Assembly: GCA_009772895.1 (NCBI GenBank)
Contig: WOUP01000024.1
Location: 1-47,269 of the forward strand
Length of the DNA stretch: 47,269 nt
Source: Puniceicoccaceae bacterium 5H
GTDB lineage: Bacteria > Verrucomicrobiota > Verrucomicrobiia > Opitutales > Oceanipulchritudinaceae
Direction: 5' to 3'
Of the stretch, positions 7,227 to 14,774 are shown piece after piece. The translations under genes were made by a program, and so were the position numbers. The notes beneath the pieces are model-generated. The model made no database searches. It was not told the origin of the DNA and worked only from the letters and a program-made list of their open reading frames with translations. Position 1 is the stretch's first letter. The number at the start of each line of letters is the position of its first letter.

Positions 7227-9128
7227 TTATTGCTGCGCTACTTCGCCGGAGGCCGGGCGCACCGTGAGGTAGCCTTGCATCTCCTGGTGGAGCGCGGAAC
7301 AGAAGTTGGTGCAGTAGAAGGGGAAGACGCCGGGCTTCTCGAGCTTGACGCGCACCGTCTTGGTCTCGCCCGGGTCGATCACCACGTTGAGGTTGTGCTC
7401 GGCCAAGCCGAAGCCGTGGATCATGTCCGTCGTCTGCTCGATGTTGGTGATGTGCAGCACGAGCGTGTCGCCCACCTTGGCCTCGATCCGGTCGGGCCCA
7501 AAGCGGCTGCGCACGGCCACGACCTTGGCTTCGACCACGTCGCCCTTGCGCTCCACTTCGGCCTCGTCGAGGCTCCAGACCGCGTTGGGGTCCTTGTTTT
7601 CGGCTTTGGGGTAGACTTCGATCGGCTGAAGCGTGTCGGCCTTGATGATCTGGGCGAAGTGGGGCTCCGGCTCGGTGTAGGCCTCGTAGACCATTTCCAT
7701 CTTGTCACCCTTGAGGCTGATCAGCTGGCTGGATTCCGGTTGGGACGGCCCGACGGAGAGGTGGCGGCCCTTGGAGAGCTTGTTCATCGCCACCAGCCAA
7801 TCGCCGTAGGGCTCGCGGGTATCGCTGCCGCCCACGACCAGGTGGCCGATGTTGAAGTGCACGGGCATCTTGTCCAACACGACCGAGTTGAGGTCGGCCT
7901 TCTCCTCGTCCGTCCAGGGCGGCATCTTCCACTGCGCCACGGCAGACTCGATATAGAGGGAGGTGTAGGCGTTGCCCTTGCCGTCAAACTGCGTGTGCAA
8001 CGGCCCCAGGCCGACCGGCACCTCGCCCTCGACGATGGCGTCGTAATTGATGATCGGCACGCCGCGGAACTCGCCGGTGAAGTCCTCCGCTTCGATCGCC
8101 GCCAGCACCTTGTCGAAATTGAAGACGGTGGTCGTCGGCTGGAGCTTGCCCGAAGCGATGACCCAGTGGCCTGTCGGGTCGGTGTCGATGCCGTGCGGGG
8201 ACTTGCCGACCTCCACATAGTAGAGCACGCCGGGTGTCTTGGAGGGGTCGATCATCGGCACGCCGTCCTCGACCGTCACCTGCCCATTGCGCACGGCTTC
8301 CTCTGCCTTGCGCCAGTTGACGAAGGCCGCGAGGTCGCGGTCGCGCTGGCTGGCATTCACTTCCATGACCGATGAGGCCATCTCGGTATTGTAGGAGGTC
8401 CAGAACGCCCAGTCATGGCTCGGACCCTTGCCGGTGGAGCCGAGGTCCCAGTTGAAAGGCGGCGTGAGGATCTGCCAGCCGACGGACATGGTGCCGTCTT
8501 CCGGGTCGATCGCGATCCCGCTGACCATGCCGTTAAACTCGTCGGCATAGTTGTCGGGGTTGGCGTAGCGGCCCTTGGGCAGCGGCACCGAAAAGCGCGT
8601 GGCCACCAGCACGTATTCACTGTCTTCGGTCACAAACGACGAGCCGTGGTTGCCCGATGAATTCGGGATCGGCCCGAGGATCTGCTTGGTCTTGAAATCG
8701 CGCAGATCGATACGGGCGATACGGTTGTTGGCGTTGTCGTTCACGAAGAGCCAGCGGCCGTCGTAATTTCCCCCGGTCTTGGAAAGCGCCGGGTGGTGCA
8801 CGTCGCCCCAGGTGTATTCGCCCAGCATTTCCTTGGTCTCTTCGTCAAAGCCGTAGCCCGTGCCCGGATAGGGCGAAAAGACCGGGATGGTGGAGATGTG
8901 GCGCATCGAGGGGATGCCGGCCACGAAGACCTGCCCGGAGTGGCCGCCGGAGTAAAACAGGTAGTATTCGTCCTTTTCGCCCGGCGCCACGTAGGTCTGT
9001 TCGGCGGCCGACATGTGGTTGCCGTCGGCGGTGGCGGCCGACGAGCCGTCGTCCCGGGAACAGCCCGCGAGGGCGAGGCCGGCGGTCAGAAACGCCGCAA
9101 AGGAGAGTTGGATGGGTGCAAACTTCAT
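7227..9128 (-). CDS. nosZ: Nitrous oxide reductase, clade II, lipoprotein type
   Basis: A 633-residue enzyme that reduces N2O to N2. The N terminus is a Sec lipoprotein signal (LTAGLALAGC), not the Tat signal of clade I enzymes. The seven-bladed propeller keeps all CuZ histidines, in DVHHPALS, SGNHGS, KSPHGID, GPLHTQFDG, FNIGHLVV and EPHFAQ. The C-terminal cupredoxin domain keeps the CuA ligands in HGFGLAEHN and CTNFCSALHQEM. All catalytic residues I know to look for are present, so the enzyme should be active. It is second in the operon, 28 nt after the cupredoxin gene. ATG at 9128 is preferred over an upstream in-frame TTG at 9167, since the signal peptide starts there. Confidence 0.96.
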   Translation of the reverse strand: MKFAPIQLSFAAFLTAGLALAGCSRDDGSSAATADGNHMSAAEQTYVAPGEKDEYYLFYSGGHSGQVFVAGIPSMRHISTIPVFSPYPGTGYGFDEETKEMLGEYTWGDVHHPALSKTGGNYDGRWLFVNDNANNRIARIDLRDFKTKQILGPIPNSSGNHGSSFVTEDSEYVLVATRFSVPLPKGRYANPDNYADEFNGMVSGIAIDPEDGTMSVGWQILTPPFNWDLGSTGKGPSHDWAFWTSYNTEMASSVMEVNASQRDRDLAAFVNWRKAEEAVRNGQVTVEDGVPMIDPSKTPGVLYYVEVGKSPHGIDTDPTGHWVIASGKLQPTTTVFNFDKVLAAIEAEDFTGEFRGVPIINYDAIVEGEVPVGLGPLHTQFDGKGNAYTSLYIESAVAQWKMPPWTDEEKADLNSVVLDKMPVHFNIGHLVVGGSDTREPYGDWLVAMNKLSKGRHLSVGPSQPESSQLISLKGDKMEMVYEAYTEPEPHFAQIIKADTLQPIEVYPKAENKDPNAVWSLDEAEVERKGDVVEAKVVAVRSRFGPDRIEAKVGDTLVLHITNIEQTTDMIHGFGLAEHNLNVVIDPGETKTVRVKLEKPGVFPFYCTNFCSALHQEMQGYLTVRPASGEVAQQ

Positions 9129-9156
9129 CGGGTGGTCAGCGAGTTTGGGGGTTACG

Positions 9157-9690
9157 TTATTCAACAACGATCACGCCGCTCATCCCCACCTGATAGCGGC
9201 CGGGGAAGGAGCAGAGGAAGGGATACTTGCCGGGCTTTTCCGGCAGCTGGAAAACGATGGTGTCGGACTCGCCGCCGCCGAGCAGCTTGGTCGCCGCGAT
9301 GATCGACGACTGGAATTCCTTGGGCAGGTAGTCGTTACCGGCCTGCGTCATGGCGGCCTCGAGGAACTGCTCCTGATCCGTGTCTTGCTGCAGCACCACA
9401 AAGTTGTGCCCCATGGAGAACTTGGGCATCGTGCCTTCGTTCGTCAGGGTGACCGACAGCACTTGACCGGCCTTGGCCTTGATCTCGTTGCGGTTGAACT
9501 TCATCTGGTCGTTGGCGGTGACGTTGATGAAGCGGTCGGGCGTCAACGTAGGCTGTTCCTGGGCAGCCACGGCGCCGTCGGAGTTCGCCGCCGTCGAAGC
9601 GCTCGCCTTTTCTCCGCCGCAACCGGCGAGGAAGGCGACCGCGCTGGCGGCTATGAAAGTGACGGGAAGGAATCGCAGGGTTTGTTTCAT
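9157..9690 (-). CDS. Azurin-like cupredoxin lipoprotein with an altered copper ligand
   Basis: A 177-residue protein: lipobox LAGC (Cys24), a Ser/Ala-rich linker to about residue 50, then an azurin-type cupredoxin domain. The azurin hallmarks MGHNFVVL (His95), LLGGGESDTI and the C-terminal CSFPG loop (Cys160) are clear. The position that is His117 in Pseudomonas azurin is Arg165 here (codon CGC, one base from His CAC), and the loop is one residue longer, ending in Met170. As first gene of the nos operon it would be the expected electron donor to NosZ, but the missing histidine questions an ordinary type 1 copper site. ATG 9690 is chosen over the one at 9699, which overlaps the predicted -10 hexamer. 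Confidence 0.85.
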   Translation of the reverse strand: MKQTLRFLPVTFIAASAVAFLAGCGGEKASASTAANSDGAVAAQEQPTLTPDRFINVTANDQMKFNRNEIKAKAGQVLSVTLTNEGTMPKFSMGHNFVVLQQDTDQEQFLEAAMTQAGNDYLPKEFQSSIIAATKLLGGGESDTIVFQLPEKPGKYPFLCSFPGRYQVGMSGVIVVE

Positions 9691-9739
9691 GCGGCTCATA
9701 GTATTTGAAACCGCGTCTCGATTCCTTGACCTAGATCAA
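9690..9739 (-). promoter_or_regulatory. Class II FNR/Dnr-type promoter of the nos operon
   Basis: Minus strand: TTGAT-CTAG-GTCAA (9739 to 9726), 22 nt, TACTAT (9703 to 9698), 7 nt, then ATG (9690). The box-to-hexamer distance is identical to the promoter at 2963-3013. A box at -41.5 puts +1 at 9691 or 9690, so the nos mRNA should have almost no 5' leader. Confidence 0.8.
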
Positions 9740-9819
9740 CCCCAGGCAAAGCTGCACCCCACGAAACGCAAATCTCTGCGCCCGAATCGGATACGCACTA
9801 CCGCTCTGTGCCCGTACGC

Positions 9820-9857
9820 AAAAAAGGCGCCGGTCGGCCATAAATCGACAGGCGCCT
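9820..9857 (-). terminator. Rho-independent terminator of norZ
   Basis: A 12-bp stem with one mismatch (AGGCGCCGGTCG at 9825-9836 with CGACAGGCGCCT at 9846-9857) is followed on the minus strand by a run of six T residues (9825 to 9820). It separates the norZ transcript from the nos promoter. Confidence 0.8.
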
Positions 9858-9899
9858 GATGCGATGAATAGACGGTAGCTTCTAAAAAACCAGGCGGCC

Positions 9900-12263
9900 C
9901 TACTCCGCCGAGACGGCAGCGTCTTCGCTGGCACGAGTCGACCACCCGAAGTGCAGGCCCGCGATGAACCAGCCGAGCGCGAGGATGCCGACCGCAAAGA
10001 TCGTGTCGCCGATCACGCGCAGCCAGCGCAGGGTGTCCATACCGTCGCCCTGGAGGAACTCCGCCGAACGCGCATACCACATGCCGTGTTCCACGCTGGC
10101 GACCGTCTGCAGCAGGCCGACCGGCAACACGCTGATCAGCACCATCAAGGCAAGGCCGAGGTTGATCGTCCAGAACGCCAGCTTGAGCGCGCCGGACTTC
10201 CATTCGCGGTGGTGCGTGAGGCCCTTGAGGCAGAAGAGCGTCAGACCGATACCGAGCATGCCGTAGACCCCAAACAGTGCGGTGTGGCCGTGCACCGGCG
10301 TGGTGTTGAGCCCCTGCATGTAGTAGAGCGCAACGGGGGGATTGATGAGGAAGCCGAAGAGGCCTGCGCCCACGAGGTTCCAGAACGCCACCGCGACAAA
10401 GAAGTAGATCGGCCACTTGTAGGCCGAGACCCACCGCTTGGCGCGCGAGAGCGAGAGGTTTTCGTAGGCTTCGAAGCCGATCAGCACCAGCGGCACCACC
10501 TCCAGCGCGCTGAAGACCGAGCCCAGGGCCAGCACCGCCGTCGGCGTGCCCGTGAAATACAGGTGGTGGAAGGTGCCGATGATGCCGCCGAACAGGAAGA
10601 TCGTGCAGCTGAAGAGCACCGAGGCCGTCGCCGTGCCCGTCTTGAGCAGGCCCATGCGGGTAAACAGGAAGGCGATCACGACCGTGGCGAATACTTCAAA
10701 GAAGCCCTCGACCCAGAGGTGCACCACCCACCAGCGCCAGTATTCGATCAGCGCATAGTGACTGCCCTGGCCATACATCAGGCCCGCACCGTAGAAGCCC
10801 GCGATCGCGAGCGAGCTGAGGAGGAACAGCCCGAGCAGGCTCTTGTGTTCGCCCGGTTGCCGAAAGGCCGGCCACATCGCGCGCGTCATCAGGCCCAGCC
10901 ACACAAACAGGCCGACGAAGAGAAACCACTGCCAGAAGCGCCCGAGGTCGACGTATTCGAGGCCCTGGTGGCCAAACCAGTAGCTGGCCGTCAACCCCAT
11001 CTCCTGCCGCGTCGAATACCAGGTGCCGAAGAGCGTGCCGATCACGATCACCAGCAGGCAGCCGAAGAGCACGTTGACCCCCAGCCGCTGAAACTTCGGC
11101 TCGTAGCCGGAGACGGCGGGCGCCATGTAGAGCCCCGTGGCCAGCCAGGCCGTCGCGATCCAGAAAATACCGAGCTGGGTGTGCCAGGTGCGAGTGACCG
11201 CGTAGGGCAGCCATTCCGCCAACGGGATGCCGTAAAAGGCCTCGCCCTCCACACCATAGTGGGCCGTGACCGCCCCGAGGATCACCTGCACGACGATCAA
11301 CGCCGCGACCACCCAGAAGTATTTCAACGTGGCGCGCATACTGGGCGTCGGGCGCAGCGCCATCAGCGGGTCTACCTCGGGCAGTTCTCCCGTGGGCTCT
11401 TCATGGTGCTTCTCGACGGCGTAAAACCAGGCCAGCGCCCCCACCCCGGCCAGCAGCAGCACAAAGCTGAGCACCGACCACACGACGACCGCGCCCGAGG
11501 GGCGATTGTCGATCAGCGGCTCCGGCGGCCAGTTATTGGTATAGGTGATCGCAGGCACGAGGTCCGTCACCTGGTCTTCCGCCGTGGTCGCAGCGCCATC
11601 GGTCGGACGCTCGGTGCCGCAGGCCCAGGCCGCCCAGAAAAAGAAGGCGTTCATCGCGTCCTGCCGGTCCACGTGCTTGATCGTGTGGGCCGGGATGGCG
11701 TAGGCGTCGCGCAACTCGGGCGGCGTCATGCCGCCGTCGGCCAGAAAACGGATATCCGGGTCGAACTGCTCGGCGTCGCCGAAGATGGCCGCATAGTAGC
11801 GCGCCATGGCGTCGACCGCCCGGGCGCGATCGACGGAGAGCGTCAGCGTATCGGTAGCCGCGTCGTAGCGATTGGTGCGAAACGCGTGCTTCAGCCGCGC
11901 CTTGATCGCCGCCAGCTGTTCGCCCTGCAGTTCGGCAAACGGCAGCCCGTAGCGCGCCTGCGACCACTGCTCGGCCACGTAGAGGATCTCGCGGTGCAGC
12001 CAGTCCGAAGACCAGTCCGGCGCAACGTAGGAACCGTGGCCCCAGATGCTGCCCAGCTCCTGACCGCCGATGGATTGCCAGACGGCCTGCCCTTTCAGGA
12101 TCTCGTCCCCCGTGAACAGCGTCTCGCCGTCCTCGGTCACCACTTTATCGGGGTAAGGCGGCGCCTTGCGGTAGATCTCCGTCCCGTAGTAGCCGAGCAC
12201 GGCAAAGGAGCCCACCACCACGGCGAAAAAGCCCAGCCAGAGTTTCCAGTAACTTCGTTTCAT
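9900..12263 (-). CDS. norZ: Quinol-dependent nitric oxide reductase (qNOR)
   Basis: A 787-residue membrane enzyme that reduces NO to N2O with electrons from quinol. The N terminus has one membrane helix and a periplasmic domain with the qNOR-typical KGQAVWQSIGGQELGSIWGH, which replaces the cytochrome c subunit of cNOR. The catalytic part has about twelve more helices and the heme and FeB ligands in TWHTQLGIFW, HLWVEGFFEV, GTFHHLYFTG and TPVHGHTALFG. The HLWVE segment also carries the glutamate near FeB. Length and order are normal for the family. ATG at 12263 is supported by a strong AGGAGG Shine-Dalgarno 7 nt upstream; a frame extending to 12308 is therefore not used. Transcribed alone, ending at the hairpin 9820-9857. 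Confidence 0.96.
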   Translation of the reverse strand: MKRSYWKLWLGFFAVVVGSFAVLGYYGTEIYRKAPPYPDKVVTEDGETLFTGDEILKGQAVWQSIGGQELGSIWGHGSYVAPDWSSDWLHREILYVAEQWSQARYGLPFAELQGEQLAAIKARLKHAFRTNRYDAATDTLTLSVDRARAVDAMARYYAAIFGDAEQFDPDIRFLADGGMTPPELRDAYAIPAHTIKHVDRQDAMNAFFFWAAWACGTERPTDGAATTAEDQVTDLVPAITYTNNWPPEPLIDNRPSGAVVVWSVLSFVLLLAGVGALAWFYAVEKHHEEPTGELPEVDPLMALRPTPSMRATLKYFWVVAALIVVQVILGAVTAHYGVEGEAFYGIPLAEWLPYAVTRTWHTQLGIFWIATAWLATGLYMAPAVSGYEPKFQRLGVNVLFGCLLVIVIGTLFGTWYSTRQEMGLTASYWFGHQGLEYVDLGRFWQWFLFVGLFVWLGLMTRAMWPAFRQPGEHKSLLGLFLLSSLAIAGFYGAGLMYGQGSHYALIEYWRWWVVHLWVEGFFEVFATVVIAFLFTRMGLLKTGTATASVLFSCTIFLFGGIIGTFHHLYFTGTPTAVLALGSVFSALEVVPLVLIGFEAYENLSLSRAKRWVSAYKWPIYFFVAVAFWNLVGAGLFGFLINPPVALYYMQGLNTTPVHGHTALFGVYGMLGIGLTLFCLKGLTHHREWKSGALKLAFWTINLGLALMVLISVLPVGLLQTVASVEHGMWYARSAEFLQGDGMDTLRWLRVIGDTIFAVGILALGWFIAGLHFGWSTRASEDAAVSAE

Positions 12264-12311
12264 GTCGTCCCTCCTTGCAGGTTTGGCCAGCACGGCCTTC
12301 AGCTTCAATCT

Positions 12312-12342
12312 ATTTAACGCTTAAAGGCTTTAATGCTTTAAT
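12312..12342 (-). promoter_or_regulatory. Tandem 8-bp repeats upstream of norZ
   Basis: On the plus strand GCTTAAAG (12319-12326) is followed by two exact copies of GCTTTAAT (12327-12334, 12335-12342), preceded by the related ATTTAAC. Read on the minus strand this is a ladder of TTAAA units spaced 8 bp, about 50-80 bp before the norZ start. It is AT-rich in a very GC-rich region and is the likely norZ promoter/operator. No FNR-type box is visible here, unlike the other two denitrification promoters. Confidence 0.5.
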
Positions 12343-12514
12343 ACCCTCTTAACTGGATGGGAGCTGCCGGTGCGTCAACCTTTTTACCGCTGCAATCACA
12401 GCGAAAAAAAGCGGCGGATCACGTGCCGGCTCAACCGGAAGGGCTTGCGTGCGTCGGGCCCTAAGCGCGATTGCGATATTCACAAACCGGACTTGCATTT
12501 TAGCCAAGACGGTA
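12343..12514. other. Intergenic between norZ and feoA
   Basis: Divergent control region. I see no gene; a short frame from 12370 merely extends feoA upstream and lacks coding character before residue 59. It contains two TTG-N9-CAA stretches, one base too long for an FNR box. Confidence 0.4.
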
Positions 12515-12530
12515 TTTTGATATATCAAAA
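12515..12530. promoter_or_regulatory. Perfect 16-bp palindrome before feoA
   Basis: TTTTGATATATCAAAA lies 13 nt before the feoA ATG, next to its Shine-Dalgarno (AGGAAG, 12531-12536). It resembles an FNR site but has a 2-bp rather than 4-bp centre, so a different regulator, possibly an iron-responsive one, is more likely. A repressor bound here would block feo transcription or ribosome access. Confidence 0.5.
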
Positions 12531-12543
12531 AAGGAAGATCGCC

Positions 12544-12807
12544 ATGTCCAAAGATTCGACCACAACCGCTTCAATGACACTCGCCGACGTCGCGCCGATG
12601 AAGAAGGCGCGCATCCGTGCGCTGCAGGACGACTTTGCGCCCTACGAGCGCCAGCGGTTGATTGACCTCGGCGCCGTGCCCGGCACGGAAGTCCAGGTGC
12701 GTGGGGCCGCGGCCTTTGGCGGCTTGCGGGCCTATGGCCTGCGGGGGGCGATCATCGGCTTGCGCCAGCAACAGGCGCAGCGGATCCTCGTCGAGGAGGT
12801 GGCATGA
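12544..12807 (+). CDS. feoA: FeoA, ferrous iron transport accessory protein
   Basis: An 87-residue SH3-like protein: MTLADVAP start of fold (residue 11 on), then RLIDLGAVPGTEVQVRG, the glycine-rich turn typical of FeoA, and a closing beta strand GLRQQQAQRILVEEV. FeoA supports the FeoB ferrous iron channel at the inner face of the membrane. ATG 12544 has AGGAAG 7 nt upstream; an alternative ATG at 12574 matches the usual FeoA N terminus. Its stop overlaps the feoB start (ATGA). Iron supply next to qNOR, an iron- and heme-rich anaerobic enzyme, is a sensible pairing but not proof of co-regulation. Confidence 0.88.
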   Translation: MSKDSTTTASMTLADVAPMKKARIRALQDDFAPYERQRLIDLGAVPGTEVQVRGAAAFGGLRAYGLRGAIIGLRQQQAQRILVEEVA

Positions 12808-14765
12808 GTCACTGCCCGCCTTCTGCCTGCCAATCCTGCCCGGCCCACCAGGCGGCCGAAGCGGCGGGCTTTGGGATCAAGGAGGGCGATTGGGACTACC
12901 TCGTCGCCCTGGCCGGCAACCCCAACACCGGTAAGAGCACCGTCTTTAACGCCCTCACCGGGCTGCGCCAGCACACGGGCAACTGGCCGGGCAAGACGGT
13001 CTCGCGCGCCGAAGGCTTGTTCCGCCAGGACGGCCAGCGCTTCAAGCTCGTGGACCTGCCGGGCGCCTATTCGCTGCTGGGCGTCTCCCGCGACGAAGGC
13101 GTGACGGCCGACTTTCTGGAGCATGGTAACGCGGATGTCGCGCTGGTGGTGCTCGATGCGACAGTGCTGGAGCGCAACCTGGCCTTTCTGCTGCAGGTGC
13201 TCAACCGCATGCCCCGCTGCGTGGTGGCGCTCAACCTGATGGACGAAGCGCGGGCGCGTGGCCTCTCGATCGACGCCCGGGGCCTCTCGCGTGACTTGGG
13301 GGTGCCAGTGGTGCCGATCGCGGCGCGCCGCGGCGAGGGCTTGAAATCATTGAAGGAGGCCGTGCTGGAGGTTGCTTCCGGGCGCCTGGAATGTCACCCG
13401 CTGCAGATCGCCGGCGAAGAGGAAATCGCCCAGCGCTACCACGAAGAGGCGAGCCGTCTGGCGCAAAAGCATGTGCAGGCGGTGGGCAAAGACCAGCGGC
13501 GCTGGCAGGACCGGCTCGATTACTGGCTGACCCACCCCGCCACAGGCTTCCCCCTCATGGCCCTGATCATGGCCGGCGTGCTGTGGTTGACCATCGAGGG
13601 CGCGAACGTGCCGTCGGGCATGCTGGCCGAACTGCTGATCGACAAGTTGCACCCCTGGCTGCAACAGGCCTTTGCCGCGCTCGGCAGTCCCGCCTGGCTG
13701 ACCGGTGTGGTGGTGGACGGCGCGTATCTCACGCTGGCCTGGGTGGTGAGCGTGATGCTGCCACCGATGGCAATTTTCTTTCCGCTCTTCACCCTGCTGG
13801 AAGACTTTGGCTACCTGCCGCGCGTCGCCTTCAACCTCGACCCGCTCTTCCAGCGTTCGGGAGCGCATGGCAAGCAGGCCCTGACCATGGCGATGGGCTA
13901 CGGCTGCAATGCCGCCGGGGTGATCGCGACTCGCATCATCGAGAGCCCGCGCGAGCGCCTGATCGCTATCCTGACCAACAATTTCGCGCTTTGTAACGGC
14001 CGCTGGCCGACGCAGATCCTCATCGCCAGCGTCTTTCTCGGCGGGCTCGTGGCACCGGCCTACGCGGGCCTCACCGCCACCGCTGCCGTGTTTGGCGTGG
14101 CCGGCCTGGGCGTGCTGCTCACCTTCATTTCCTCGTGGGTGCTTTCGCGCACGCTGCTGAAGGGCGAAGCCGCCGCGTTCAGCCTCGAATTGCCGCCCTT
14201 CCGTCCGCCGAACGTGCTGCGCACCCTCTACACCTCGCTGATTGACCGCACCCTGTTTGTGCTGTGGCGGGCGATGGTCTTTGCCGCCCCGGCGGGGATC
14301 GTCATCTGGCTGATCGCCAACGTGGGGATCGAGGGGCAAAGCCTGGCCGCATGGGCCGTGCACGGTCTGGACCCCGTAGGCACACTGGTGGGCCTCAACG
14401 GCGTCATCCTGCTGGCCTACGTCATCGCCATCCCGGCCAACGAAATCGTCATCCCCACGGTGCTGATGCTGACCGTGCAGATGACGGGCCATGCGGTGAG
14501 CGGCTATGCCGGCTCGGGCGTACTGTTCGAGACGGGCGACGCCGGGGTGCTCCTGCCCCTGCTGCACGCGGGCGGCTGGACGACCTTGACAGCAGTGTGC
14601 CTGATGCTCTTCAGCCTCTGCCACAACCCCTGCTCCACCACGCTCTACACGATCTACAAGGAGACGGGCAGCGTGAAGTGGACGACCTGGGCGGCGGTCA
14701 TGCCGACCGTGCTCGGCTTCATGCTCTGCGGCCTGCTGGCCCTGGGCTGGCGCCTGACCGTCTAG
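12804..14765 (+). CDS. feoB: FeoB, ferrous iron transporter
   Basis: A 653-residue transporter. The N-terminal G domain has G1 GNPNTGKST (residues 38-46), G3 DLPG (84-87) and G4 NLMD (144-147). A helical linker follows, then about ten membrane segments with the two Gate motifs (PLMALIMAG and FALCNGRWPTQ regions). It imports Fe(II) across the inner membrane. It is shorter than E. coli FeoB (773) mainly in loops and the C terminus, within the range of other phyla. The extreme N terminus before the G domain is cysteine-rich (Cys4, Cys9, Cys12 with His3 and His15), a possible metal or redox motif. Start overlaps feoA and is preceded by GAGGAGGT. Confidence 0.95.
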   Translation: MSHCPPSACQSCPAHQAAEAAGFGIKEGDWDYLVALAGNPNTGKSTVFNALTGLRQHTGNWPGKTVSRAEGLFRQDGQRFKLVDLPGAYSLLGVSRDEGVTADFLEHGNADVALVVLDATVLERNLAFLLQVLNRMPRCVVALNLMDEARARGLSIDARGLSRDLGVPVVPIAARRGEGLKSLKEAVLEVASGRLECHPLQIAGEEEIAQRYHEEASRLAQKHVQAVGKDQRRWQDRLDYWLTHPATGFPLMALIMAGVLWLTIEGANVPSGMLAELLIDKLHPWLQQAFAALGSPAWLTGVVVDGAYLTLAWVVSVMLPPMAIFFPLFTLLEDFGYLPRVAFNLDPLFQRSGAHGKQALTMAMGYGCNAAGVIATRIIESPRERLIAILTNNFALCNGRWPTQILIASVFLGGLVAPAYAGLTATAAVFGVAGLGVLLTFISSWVLSRTLLKGEAAAFSLELPPFRPPNVLRTLYTSLIDRTLFVLWRAMVFAAPAGIVIWLIANVGIEGQSLAAWAVHGLDPVGTLVGLNGVILLAYVIAIPANEIVIPTVLMLTVQMTGHAVSGYAGSGVLFETGDAGVLLPLLHAGGWTTLTAVCLMLFSLCHNPCSTTLYTIYKETGSVKWTTWAAVMPTVLGFMLCGLLALGWRLTV

Positions 14766-14774
14766 CCCGCGCCC

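Noticed and set aside
9691-9699. Upstream ATG (MSRMKQ) as the start of the azurin-like gene
   Set aside because: It overlaps the predicted -10 hexamer and would lie before the predicted transcription start; the ATG at 9690 fits better.
9951-12317. 788-codon open frame on the plus strand opposite norZ
   Set aside because: A mirror of the high-GC norZ coding strand; the translation is rich in Arg/His/Gln/Asp with no recognisable domain.
12481-12530. FNR/Dnr box in front of feoA
   Set aside because: The palindrome has a 2-bp centre and lies too near the ATG for class II activation; the nearby TTG...CAA pairs are one base too far apart.
14766-14774. Terminator between feoB and the Gfo/Idh gene
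   Set aside because: Only 9 bp separate the convergent stops and no hairpin with a T tract is visible.
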